Source: Membranipora membranacea (lineage: Eukaryota; Bryozoa; Gymnolaemata; Cheilostomatida; Membraniporidae). Taken from it: a DNA stretch of 64,000 nucleotides. The stretch is taken from the NCBI GenBank assembly GCA_914767715.1, contig OU612065.1:13952001-14016000 (forward strand), written 5' to 3'. A program made the position numbers and the translations under genes. A model generated the notes under the pieces. It saw nothing but the letters and a program-made list of their open reading frames with translations, had not been told where the DNA came from and searched no databases. Below, piece after piece: positions 27,701 through 38,696 of the stretch; within the stretch, counting starts at the first letter, position 1, and the number at the start of each line of letters is the position of its first letter.

Positions 27701-29479
27701 ACACTATTCAATTACAGTAATTCCTGCTTGGACATCACCAGAGAACTAAGGTATTGGCCTTTCCGTTGTTGTCCTTTTCTGTACTGTGCTAAAGTTGCTA
27801 GTTTCCATTTCTGTTTCACACTGGTGCTCCATTGGATTAGACATTGTAATTCTCCTCGCTCATATTTTGTTCAGCTTTTATTTATGTTAGAATCTATAAT
27901 TTGCATGCCCTGACTGTTATGTGTGGCGCATGTATTCCTTGTTGATAGATATACATGTCTAAATGTAGGCTCTGTCATATTCAGCATTGCTGCCTCTTTT
28001 GACTACTGCTAACTTATAGTTTTTGCATCTCTGACCGTCCAAACATGTTTTCACCAGGTGTATGCCAACCATAAACATATGAATAAGTATTTATAGGTTT
28101 GTGATGCCATGCCAACCTTTACCTACAAAAAATGAGATTTGATCGGCACGTGTATATGATATATGTTTTAGATATGCTAATATGGGGCAGTCCAGACGTA
28201 ACACACCTGCCAACTCTACAAGAGCCTCACAGAGTAAGTATCAATACTAGAAACAGTCTGGGCCCTTCAGCACAACCTTGTACTTGCCTTTTTTGTAAAC
28301 ATATTTTCTATTTTGGTAATGGACAGCTTAATGTAGAGACAAATGGATCGGCCAGAGCCAGACTTGTGAGCCCTCACTCTTTTCATAAACAGGGGATTCG
28401 AAAATTAGTCAGCCATCATAGTAGCAATCTCTCAAATGTTCCGTCAAAATCTATGATTACAGGTACATATGACCGTCAGTTGGACCATCAGCAGTATAAA
28501 TTCTATCCTCAGCAGACATCATACAGAAGGTTAGGCGACGTGGCTCCTCATTATCACTCTCATCTATCGCTTATTTATGAGCACAGTTTGAAGAGTCATC
28601 AAACATACTAAGTGTGAACAACTCCTTGGTGTGAATGAGTCTATTAGTGGCTGATAATTGGCTAATATGAGTTATCACTAAGCAAGCTGACTGACACAAT
28701 AAACAGAGAGAATAATCTCATGCTGCTTCTTTTGTTAACTGTTCTGTTCTATAATGATAGTGTAGAAGAAGCGGTATTTTTGTATTTTTTCCGTCCATTT
28801 GTTGCTTCCAAGGAGCTACCGATATGGTTATCTGAAGCTTACAGGCCAGCATGTATTCATTAGTATTCATTTTCACATGTTTTTTATGTGTATCTTCAAC
28901 CCGCTAACAAGTCAATCACTCAGTCAATAAACCAGAATATCATTACTCACTTAGACTAGACTAGCCTGTTTTGCTTTGTGCATCTAGCTCAAGTTTGAGT
29001 GTGGATTTTGTCTCACAAATGATCTATGACTTTTGAGTGGATGCTTGCTTACATTGCGTAACCTGGAAATCTGCTTTGCCAATATCTTGGTGTTCATCAT
29101 AATAGAATAGCAGGTTAGTTTGGTGTCTTCTTCTAATACCTTATTGATATTACAGATACATGTAGTTTGGGTACGTGTGAACTGTCTTTGGTTTCAACTA
29201 TGTAGCTAAAAGCTGAATGTCCAATCTGCTCTTCTATGTTTTTGCTCATATTTTATCATATCGTATAACATATTCATTCCATAACAACTGTGCCCATCAG
29301 TTTGTTGCAGATACAGCATTAAATTCTCAACTTATTCTTGTAGCTCCTATCTCACAAGTAACCGGAATATGAGAAGTAAAAATCAGCTAGTTGAGATGCA
29401 GAGAGATATAGCATGGTCCGAGTATGTCAACAGTGCTACTTTACACCGCCAGATGAGCGGTGGCCATCCACCTCATTGA
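15734..29479 (+). CDS. Long multi-exon leucine-rich-repeat protein, family not recognised
   Basis: The first coding exon, 15734-15751 (MKINGD, donor GTACGT), joins in phase to 16223-16295 (LVRSQSKESVIQTLQYVDLS). Leucine-rich repeats follow at about 16770-16900 (VQILDISHNHIES, LWSLNISDNK) and 17527-17684 (VGTLDLSGNQLSW, LHILDLRLHGN), then DCLPHVWMLDGRLIT, the usual LRR cap. The middle is helical (19811-23265: IANIDLDRRRLKYLSENIAH, REMSEIFLVELLEARKSDAQ, TSMEFAIPDSLIKETLELMK, GGLYDKLYLSMNYLLTECIK). Next is a basic Ser/Pro linker and an exon of about 23673-23900 (VGEIVLTAPQCLARIVSLPQ). The C-terminal half is low-complexity and rich in Ser/Pro/Arg (24480-26920), with an acidic patch (SSDDEELDKLAREDLIRDML). 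The last exon, about 29342-29479, ends MSGGHPPH-stop. The layout suggests a cytoskeletal, ciliary or scaffold protein, but I cannot name the family. Exon joins between 26920 and 29342 are uncertain. Confidence 0.75.
18883..18896. repeat. G14 homopolymer in an LRR-gene intron
   Basis: There is an uninterrupted run of about 14 G about 50 bp before the exon that begins AAERIQVKSFF. It is a likely site of length error in sequencing and could affect splicing by forming structure near the acceptor. Confidence 0.9.
20840..21178. mobile_element. 339-bp MITE with 17-bp perfect TIRs and TTAA target duplication
   Basis: The element begins AGGGCAACCAAGGTTTC and ends with the exact reverse complement of that sequence. 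It is flanked on both sides by TTAA (20836-20839 and 21179-21182). TTAA duplications are characteristic of the piggyBac superfamily, so this looks like a non-autonomous piggyBac-type element. It has no coding capacity and lies in an intron of the LRR gene. Confidence 0.88.
21386..21402. repeat. CTAT tetranucleotide microsatellite
   Basis: About four copies of CTAT occur in tandem in an intron of the LRR gene, just downstream of the TTAA-flanked MITE. Confidence 0.85.
24137..24185. repeat. TTCTACTTATA minisatellite
   Basis: Four to five tandem copies of an 11-12 bp unit (TTCTACTTATA, one copy with an extra T) lie in an LRR-gene intron. Nothing indicates a function. Confidence 0.85.
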
Positions 29480-30383
29480 AAATGGTTTTTCACTAGCTAT
29501 GAACTCAGTAAGCTTTCAAAGGAATTCATGATCATCACCTTGTATTATCATAGGATATTGGAGCCATGTTGTCTCCCGTTTTCTTACATCATATATCACT
29601 AAATCTACCTGCATTAAACGTAACATGTCACAGTGTGTTTCATTCTTTATCTCATTGTAACATGCTGACTTTCTGATTTGGCTAAATTTTACTCTTTTCA
29701 TTGATAAACGTAGCAAGTTGAAGACAGCATTAAACAACACTGGTGAATTAATGGCCTCCTTTGATAACAAAACAAATGACTGGCAGAAAGGGTGATTGAG
29801 CAATTACTGCCACCATCTGTGAGAAGACTCATGGAGCTCCTCTAAACTGTGAAATGGGCGCTTGCGATGTAATGCCATAAAATTTGCAATCAGTATTTTT
29901 CCAAGTCCTCATACATTAAATGAATAAAATGTCCTTGTGTAAATGTAAATGAATTCTGAGCTGAAGCTTACCCCAATAAAAAAGGGTGTTGTATTCATAT
30001 ATAGAACTGCAATGGTACGCAACCATGAAAGTGGTATGTATGTTATGTGGGAAATGTAGGCATTACGCTGTTTATCAATTTGGTATCAAAGCAATGCAAA
30101 AAATATACAGTACAAAGATAAGATTATGAAATTACTAGTTCATGTCACAAAAGGACTACAATGATTGGAAATGCAGCCGTCAGGCTATTTATCAATTTTG
30201 TATCAAAGCATTGTTTTAAATATACAGTAAGCAAGTAAGTGGGGTAAAGAAAACATCATCATCATTCTCCAAGGTACATTATTCTATTTGCATAAAAATA
30301 GATCATGGTATTGCTAAATATCGAAGCAGCTGTTGCTGGTGTATAGTCATTGGAGGCATTATCTCAGGAATCCGAATATTGTA
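29480..30383. other. Convergent 3' intergenic region with a dispersed 42-bp repeat pair
   Basis: The LRR gene (plus) and the FAM151-like gene (minus) converge here. A plus-strand AATAAA at 29933-29938 is a likely poly(A) signal for the LRR gene. Two related 42-bp segments, TTTATCAATTTGGTATCAAA... at 30071-30112 and TTTATCAATTTTGTATCAAA... at 30188-30229, are 117 bp apart in direct orientation and suggest an old tandem duplication. No coding sequence is seen. Confidence 0.5.
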
Positions 30384-33300
30384 TTAGCTACCAGTATCAG
30401 CGGAATCCAACACACGAAAATGTAACTGTTCTATGATTGCATAACCTTCTGACTGACCATTCCGTATTATTATAGAGTACGGTAGCACCAAGTGTTCGGC
30501 ATAGGCATCTACTTGAACTTTGAGTGTCTTCCCTTTAGGCGGGTCGTCAGCTTGGTAATTACAATCAAACTGAAGCGGTGCGGCAGAAAACTCCACATAA
30601 TATCCGCTCATCTTTATATTGTATTGGTAGCAAGATCCAGGAGAGATTCCAACGTGATCATCCACATATAACTGAAAGGTAAAGTATATGGCAGCTTAAC
30701 GGTAGAGAGTAAGCTTAGACTGACATGCATGCTGGGAAAGCAATGTTTTCATTTGATGACATCGAAGAGAGAATTTTTTTGCTGTTTTATGTTTACCAGT
30801 GAAATGGCCTCCGCAGTGGTTTTCGTGATAAGCCAAAAAAAATTCAATGTAAGAGTGCTGACTGACTGCCCTGCGGCTTACCTCAGCTTTGCTGACATGA
30901 TCAGAAGCTACTATCATTCTTCCTCTTGAGTCTATTGAGCACCTGATACCAGACGGATGACTAGCTGCGTGATCGTGACCTAACACAAATATCTGTAGGT
31001 TTGATTTCACATTGTTCTCTCTCGCTGTTGCATTCATTGATAGGAATGACACAGTACCTGAATAAGTAAATCAAGTGCAGGGTGAGCTTGTACAAAAACT
31101 TCAAGGAAAATTGTTTAGGGAGTTTAAAGGCTTCGCAATTAGCTAGAAATATTCGAGACCTGCCTGAACAAGTTACCACTATCCAAATGTGGAGACGCAC
31201 CTAAACTATCTACCACACTCAAACAATATGCAGGTAAACTGTTCATAGATAAACAATCAGTTGTCATGAAAAATGAGATGAGCGTCAATCTAAGGGTCTT
31301 TATGCATTTTCTGAGCAGATTGTGAAGTCTGGTACACTAAATGAGTAAGTTTTAGCTAGAGCTTAGTTTAGTTAGTTGATGGGTGACTTGCACTAATTTT
31401 AGCTAGCTAGTGTCAGAGCTTATATATAAAGAGGGGTAAATGAGATGAAATAAATATTGGCTAGCGATTAACTTCACTACTTCAAGCATGTCACTCTTCC
31501 ATCTCCGGATAGTAGAGGTACACTTATTTCATAATATATACCTACCCTTCAGCAAGACAGTATCATCTTTTTTTACTATATGAGAGCTCATAATCTGAGC
31601 GTCGGGACCACTCAGCCACACAACTTCCTCACCGATCTTCATATCACTAGATCTCTGATCTGATACCTTGATCACCCAATTATTGGGTATGTAACCATAA
31701 ATATCTCTCTGTACGTGTGCTAAAAGAAATCACAACATGCTCTGTTCATCATTATCATCATATGATTATTTGAAAATCGGCTTGTATATTCATACAAGCC
31801 CTGTCCTGTTCTGCTGTTAGTATCATTGACACAATCAACATGTTGGCTGTGAACTGTTCGTTGGCTGCATTTCTATTTCGAGTATCAGCTATTTCAAAGC
31901 CTTACCTCTGGCTATAAGATCAGTTGAGTTGGCTTTTTCAGAAAACTCTTTCATGGTCTCTGGTAGCAAGTCATAGAAAACCCTATTTCTAGGGATTTTG
32001 CTTCTTAGATATATAAGATCTGGTATATCGACCGTAGCCCCAGCCTGGGATTGCCACACTGTCAGTGATGCATCATATTGCTCACATAACCATTTAAGTG
32101 GTATAATAGAGTTCTTCAGTAGGGAGGCATTGACAGGGAACGTAAGATGTTTCCCTTCTCGCTTAGGAATATTATTATGTATGACTTCTGACATCTCATA
32201 CACATTTGCCCAGCTAAAAAAGATAGATCATTGGCATTTATTATGAATTACCTTAAAAGAATAAAACTGACAACCGGTCACACAATGAGACTGGAATTTC
32301 CAAGCTATTGAGCTAGGATTCTCCAATAGCTCTAATCGGCAAGTTAGCAGAGTTGTGCAAGCATTGTAACCTAAGCTTTCATTTATGAACCAACCATGTT
32401 AGGAACTAAAATATGGATATTGTTCTGCCCAGTGGTCTAAGTGAACTTTTTTCTTTGTGGGCACTCTACTCTCTGGGTTGAATATCGTTTTGAGAAATTT
32501 TTTGCAATTTATAGATCAAATTATGCAGAAATATGGATCTAAATTAGTATGATTGATATCTGGTCAAAAGAGACAACTTGACACTGTTTTTGAACAGAAT
32601 CCAGTGAGAACTGTGTTCTAAAGATTCCCCCTCTATATTTTTTTGTGGGAACTCAGTTCCCACTCATTCAGAACACTGGTTATGTCCCCTTCCCAACTAA
32701 GAAATGACTCTGATCTATGCATCTTTGGTATTATTCCCTTATCTGTATATCTATCAATTTACTATGGCGAACAGGTGCATAATTCTTTTATAGAGTGAGA
32801 TTACAACAACATTCATGTGTCTGTGATTTTTAATGTCTTTGTAATCAATGAATGAATTGATGTAATGCAGCCTGATATTTAGTAGCCTGAGGACTACAAT
32901 GACAGTATTATATTTGGGGATGTGCGGAATGGTAATCCAACACAGTCATTTCAATCATTTAATAATGTCTAGTAACATATGGAGATCTTACCTGTAAGAA
33001 AGCATCTTGTCAGTAGAAGTTGTCCAGCCCAGAGATAATGTGCAGTGGCTATATCCAGACATAACCTTCCTTAGGAATGATACAGCAGGAACTAAAGGCA
33101 CAGGTGCATTGCCTGGTCCTTGTAATATATCAGCGTTCAGCCAAACCGGGATTGTTATCTGATTAATGGTAATGAAGAAAATTAATTAAATTAGGGAACA
33201 TCCAGTTATATCCTCTTACTAAAGACTCCTCCCCAAGTCATGTAACAGTTACTATGTCAGGGAAGGGTAAGCAAGTTAGCGCTTCCTCTCGGCAATTCTT

Positions 33301-34522
33301 AGTTTAAAGTTCAGACTTCATCACAAAATGAAAGTAAGGCTTCATCTCTTGAGCGATGGACTTGTTTTCAGATGAAATGCACTATTACTATGAGTACCCA
33401 CCTGATCTTTCATCTCACTTAGCATTTGAAGAGCTAATTCTACGGGAGCGATACTTTTAAAGTCTAGCTTAACTAGAGAATCGCCTAGCAGTGTTTCATG
33501 AAGGAATGACCTAAGTGTTAGATCACTTGTATAAACTGGGGGATGAGCCATAATGGGCATCATCTCCTGAGCATCAGTCCCTTCATTCTTGAGCACTACA
33601 TCAGCCTCTATCCCATTTACTTTGTCTACAATGAAACTTTAACTTCTGAATAAATGCATCAATGGAAATTAGAGCTTATCACAAATTTGATACCAGGTTC
33701 AGGATTCATCATTAATAAGTGCTGTAGGAAACTGTCCTGCAAATCACTCATCATTGAGTCAATAAGAGTATACAATACAATATCTTTGGTATATAGAAAG
33801 TTTACTGTTCATTGATGGGTTGAAACTCTTGTCTATACACATTGCAACAGATTAGTGGCAACCTTATATTCGGCTGAACATAGCTCTTTTTGTTTTCCGC
33901 ATATAGACTATTACCTTTGAGACAAGTTTTCAACTTGAAGTACTCATTGACAGCATGTGCCCAAGTGAAATGTATCCCGTCATCTTTTAACTGTTCATTA
34001 AAGAACTCCATGGCATTTATTTCTGACATTGGCATTGCAGCTGGCATTGCCGGCACTACAAAACAAAATAAACCAAAACTAGTAACCCATATCTGTATAT
34101 CCCTCACACTAGTAACCTCTGCATATAAACGAACTGTCCAGGCCATAAACATATGTAATGTGACATAATCTTATGGTTCAGACTGAGTGGCATTTGGAAG
34201 TATCATAAACTCTGAAAGCTGAACGTGAAATACTGCATTATATTACTTGATGTCATCACTAACTCTGGCTTCTTTGCAGCAAAGATTGCTTCCACTTTCT
34301 CTCTATTTACATGAAGCAGAGTATAGGATAAGTCAAACTCAACGAAGTTAAAAAACCGCAATATCTATCATGATGTGGCTTTTCTCCCATCTGTTGGGTT
34401 TGCAAGAATGGAAATATCTTACTTTTTCTCATCCATCGTATGAATATTATGAGAGTTATGGCTCCTACAAGGTATCTGAGTCCAAATTTATACAAATGGA
34501 AGTATAATCCAGCAGGCCTCAT
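30384..34522 (-). CDS. FAM151/menorin-like type II membrane protein (DUF2181)
   Basis: The family includes C. elegans MNR-1, an epidermal surface protein that guides dendrite branching, and vertebrate FAM151A/B; the fold is related to PLC-like TIM-barrel phosphodiesterases. The first exon (34522 to about 34424) starts MRPAGLYFHLYKFG, then has one hydrophobic segment (LVGAITLIIFI) with basic residues after it and an AAA/GTAAGA donor. Later exons carry family motifs: FTWAHAVNEY (about 33985), GIEADVVL, PIMAHPPVYTSD and VKLDFKSIAPVELALQML (about 33400-33640), PVWLNADILQGPG and CTLSLGWTT (about 33000-33160), LTFPVNASLLKNS and LTVWQSQA (31900-32210). The C-terminal exons (VSDQRSSDMKIGEEVVWLSG; YVDDHVGISPGSCYQYNIKM) form a separate beta-rich region ending LDSADTGS. 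Only one DUF2181 copy is seen, as in FAM151B; the membrane anchor recalls FAM151A. Confidence 0.88.
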
Positions 34523-35408
34523 TCCGTATCTTGTTCATAATACTGTTTCAACCATTTGAATTGTTAACCTGATATCCTGCAATGAATGGCAAAACAAATT
34601 AAGAGCAACAAACATTCCTATTAAATCATTATAGTTTGAGGTGTGGCCTGCAGACTAATCTATTTCACTGCAAGATACTTATACCTTCGTTGTCGAGGTC
34701 ATTGCACAATTATAAATATATGGCACAAGTCGCTTAGTCGAGAACTAACTGTCTCCGGAGACAGGTAAGTTCACATTTACCAACCATCTCTGACATATAT
34801 GACATCGGGCAACTATCAAGGCTAACCATCGGCGAACCTCTTGCTGTAATTTTAATTTTTAATTTTATTAGAACATGGTGCAAGTTGAAATAGTCAAGCA
34901 TATCAAGGTGTAATTGCATCTTGATCTATGACCAAGAGACGCAAAAGACTTTGTTATTGTAAATATATGAGTAGAATAGACAAGTATCTTCATTTGGGCC
35001 TTTATTTATGTCAGCACCAGCCAATGTATTAATGATCCACGTAAGCCAAACTCTAAGGATTGGATGGTCATAACGCTATTACATTCATAGGTATCTGAAT
35101 CATGTCATCCATTACATATCTTCCAAGTTCCAATATATTGCTGTTAGACCACTCATTGGACCACTACAATATCACTATCTCACTATCCCTGACACATAAC
35201 TTGAAAACAGGGTCAGCTTGTGATACAATTTTCAATGTAATTGCGTTATCAAACTACGTGTTTTTCCCATTTGGTAGTGCTGTCTGGTGAATAGTGATGT
35301 GAAATTTGGCAAAGCTTGTAAGCCAATGACTGCATGCATGATTTTCACTGTCTTTTCTTGGTCCAAACCAATACTGTATTGGTTTATGGCTTATTGACAT
35401 AGACATAA
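34523..35408. other. Intergenic, upstream of the FAM151-like gene
   Basis: This AT-rich stretch lies between the FAM151-like start and the hairpin preceding the retrotransposon. It should contain the FAM151-like promoter, but no core element stands out. Small ORFs here resemble no known family. Confidence 0.35.
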
Positions 35409-35501
35409 GGAGTTTGCCAGCCTGTAAACTGCCCCTAGGAAATGGGGGCAGTTCATAGGGGGGCAGTTCACAGGCTGGCAGTTCACAGGCTGGCAAACTC
35501 C
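35409..35501. repeat. 28-bp inverted repeat with an internally reiterated 15-mer
   Basis: GGAGTTTGCCAGCCTGTAAA at 35409-35428 (continuing to 35436) is matched in reverse complement by the segment ending at 35501. The right side contains two tandem copies of GGCAGTTCACAGGCT plus a related GGCAGTTCATAGGG. The result is a GC-rich cruciform-capable structure in AT-rich surroundings, about 90 bp before recognisable retrotransposon sequence. Confidence 0.85.
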
Positions 35502-35589
35502 TAGAAAACTGGTAGAAAAACAAAGGGCAACATATAGCAAATATAAATCCACCTGTGATCCTTTCTTCCTGGCTAAACATAAGAAAGTA

Positions 35590-37580
35590 CGCCGAGACTA
35601 CTCAAAAATATTCAGGAAACTTAAGAGAAAGTATATCACAAACAAGGTGTGTAAACCATTGATCAACGGAAACAGTAAACCGTTCTACAAATACCTGCGA
35701 AATAAGAAAAAGGAGCAGCATCCGATTACAAAGCTCAGATAATTCTAAGTGCGCCGGCATACTAAACTTGTATTTCCAGCAACAATTCTGTCAAGATAAA
35801 AACCTTGATGGTCTCACACCCCTGCCAGCTCACCTAGCATGCATAGACATCCATGAAGGGGGTATCAAAACACTGATTGCAAACCTCAAAAACAATAAAT
35901 CGCCAGGTCCCGACGAGATCAGAAAATGTGAACTTCTTGTGCACCCTGACATGGTAGCCCGATGCTTAAAACATATTTATCAAGCCTCCTTGAACACGGG
36001 TAAACTGCCCACAGCATGGAAGCTGGCTATTGTTAGCCCGATACACAAGAAGGGATCAAAAGAGGAGGCATGCAACTACCGCCCTATCTCACTGACTAGT
36101 ATACCATGTAAAATGATGGAGCATATTGTCCTGCATTATCTAAATGAGACTTTAGACAATTTACTACACAACCGTCAGCATGGCTTTCGTAAAGGGCTGT
36201 CTTGTGAAACGCAGTTATGTGCCACATACCATGAACTTGCGAAAGCTGCCGAGCAATCCACTGCAGTGCATGCAGTCATACTAGACTTTCAGATGGCATT
36301 CGATAAGGTTCCACATAAACTACTAATGTACAAGATTAGAAAGATCAAAAATATTGATCCTTATATTGCCAACTGGGTCCAGGACTTTCTGTCTGACAGA
36401 CTCCAACAGGATGCTGTTAGAGGTGCAGAGTCGGATGTCTTACCTGTGACCTCAGGAGTACCTCAGGGTTTGGTCCTTGGGCCTACCTTATTTCTGCTCT
36501 ATATAAATGACTTGCCTGACTCAGTCTCCTGTAACGTAAGCCTTTACGCCGACGACACACTGATATATGCTAAAATCCAAACCCAAGCTGATGAGATTTG
36601 CTTTCAAACCAACATTGACTCACTTGTGAGTTGGTCAACAAAGAACAAAATGCCTTTCAACAGAACGAAATGTGAGGTGATTGTGTTCAATCAAGGTGCT
36701 ACACCGCTCCCTCAGTACGCTATATCTGATCACTTATTACAATGTGTTGATACCACTAAGTACCTTGGAGTCGTGCTACAATCAGATCTGAAATTTAAAA
36801 AACATATTTGTGACATTATGGGAAGCGCAAACAAGACTCTAGGTTGTATAAAACACACGCTACATGGAGCTCCTGAGAAGGCAAAACTACTTGCGTACAC
36901 GAGCTTATGCCGCCCTAAGCTTGAATATGCAGATGTACTCTGGGACCCGTCTGACAATGCCTCTATAGAGGATCTTGAACTAGTGCAAAACAAAGCAGTG
37001 AGATTCATAAAAAATATCAGAGGCAGACGTGGCGTCACAGAGGCACGTACTAGTCTTGGAACCCAGACTCTACAAGAGAGACGTAAAGCCCATAGAATAT
37101 CACTCCTGATGAGAATTCTCTCAGACCAGAATAAACACGATACCCTATCCGCTGACTATGATGAACTTATAAACTGTAGATCGCAGGCAACTATGAAAAC
37201 AAGGGCAGCTGAAAGAGGAGAGCCCACCTCTATCAAGGCATCGTCTGCCGTTTATCATAACAGCTTCCTGCCACAGACAGGGTCTCAACAAAATTAACCT
37301 TGGAATGGCTACATGCCAGAATTCTGAAAATACCACTGCTCAAACAAATGCCTCAACAAATGAGGCACTCGGCTTTTATACCTGACATTGGTAGTTTACG
37401 AGTGTTCTAAAGTAATTGAGGTAAGAATTGATGTAAGAATTATGCCTATGCTTATTATGGATCCAAAGAATAGATGAGTTCATTGATGGATCCAATGGTT
37501 TATAGATGAGTCAAGAGTGAGACCATACCACAGCACCGGGCCAGCAAAGCTTAGGACCCCTTCATAATGCTAGAAAAACC
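35590..37580 (+). mobile_element. 5'-truncated non-LTR retrotransposon (CR1/Jockey-type)
   Basis: From about 35590 the plus strand encodes the linker typical between endonuclease and reverse transcriptase (KPFYKYLRNKKKEQ in one frame). A stop and frame change follow near 35740, then a long RT frame to 37297. The tail continues to about 37580 with short direct repeats (AAGAATTGATGTAAGAATT) and AATAAAGTAAGTATG. No endonuclease domain is seen upstream, so the copy is 5'-truncated, as is common in LINEs. The 5' boundary and target duplication were not identified. Confidence 0.8.
35768..37297 (+). pseudogene. Reverse transcriptase ORF of the non-LTR element, frameshifted remnant
   Basis: The 509-residue frame carries the RT domain in order: NNKSPGPDEI (about 42-51), PTAWKLAIVSPIHKKGSKEE (81-100), NYRPISLTS (103-111), HGFRKGLSCETQL (138-150), ILDFQMAFDKVPHKLL with the first catalytic Asp (about 173), SGVPQGLVLGP (229-239) and YADDT with the catalytic Asp pair (about 260-264). 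The C-terminal thumb region ends VYHNSFLPQTGSQQN. The catalytic aspartates are intact. The upstream part of the protein is in another frame with a stop near 35740, and the endonuclease is missing, so this is an incomplete but fairly young copy. Confidence 0.88.
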
Positions 37581-38696
37581 AATAAAGTAAGTATGTAAAA
37601 CAAAAGCAATGATGTGCTGACAAAAAAATTGATCCTTTTTTTTAGTTTTACCAGGGAGAATGGAATTCTTCCTGCTCTTACTGTTTCCTTGGTTAAACTA
37701 TGGCCAACGGATATTTCTGTCGGGGAAGTTTACAAGCCTTGAGAAATAAATGGCCTGAACCATTCCTTTGGACTTGCACAAACTGCATAGGGCCTGTGTG
37801 CTTCAGTAAAATGCAGACTGCTATTAAAAAATTAATTTCCATTATTAACCACATATAGAGCAAGTCAATGTTCAGAACATTAAAATTTCACAAAAACAAT
37901 ACAGTAAAAGGTTTACCTGTTTATATACATGTTTGGGCCAAATCCACTAAACTAGATTTTTTGAGTTCAAGGACAAAAAACTAAGAGGAAAATACTATCA
38001 CATGAGGAGACAACTTCTTCTCTTTGTTTATCTAATTTCATCGTTTCCAAACACATGATAGAATTAGCAATATAGAAGCAATGGTGTGATGCAGTGTACC
38101 AGCGGTGTGATGCAGTGTACCTTATCATGATAAACTAATTTCACCTTAAAGTAATTGGACTAAATTCTTCTGTGCAAGGTACTGGTAACTACATGAGGAT
38201 TAGAACAGGCTTGTTACCTTTGCCACAAGAAGGAACAATCTTGAAAACAATGCCACCAATGAACTAGTTCATTGATGCCACTGAGTGGGCTTCGCTCACT
38301 TGGTCTTGGTGATATGGCTAGAGTCACTGATATAAAAACCGCAACTAATTATCTTGGTGGACAATGAAGGAACAGATGTTGTTCATTGTTTTCTTTCAAC
38401 GCATTTCTATCATCCGCGATTTTGTTTGAAAGTATATCAGGTTAGGGAGCAAAATTAAACAGCAAATGTTCATTCTCAACTTTTATATTTTGTGTTTGTT
38501 TATAAATAGTTAAAAAGCTAAAATTGAGGCAGCAAGGAATGTTTGCATGAGAATAAAAAAAGGAAGATTATAAACTTCATGGAATAGATGGCCATATGGA
38601 ATGTTTGATATTTACAAGAGACACTGTTTGTGGAATGCTTGACAAAGTTATAAAAAAATAGAAACATAGCAACGCCATTTTGTGTTTCTCAATGCA
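37581..38696. other. Intergenic region downstream of the retrotransposon
   Basis: This AT-rich DNA has no convincing ORF. An exact 18-bp duplication, GGTGTGATGCAGTGTACC, occurs at 38083-38100 and 38104-38121. The region contains the 3' flank of the melanotransferrin-like gene (minus strand). Confidence 0.4.

Noticed and set aside
35254-35580. 108-residue minus-strand ORF with reiterated ACELP/YELP
   Set aside because: The amino-acid repetition is only the translation of the 15-mer hairpin repeats at 35409-35501.
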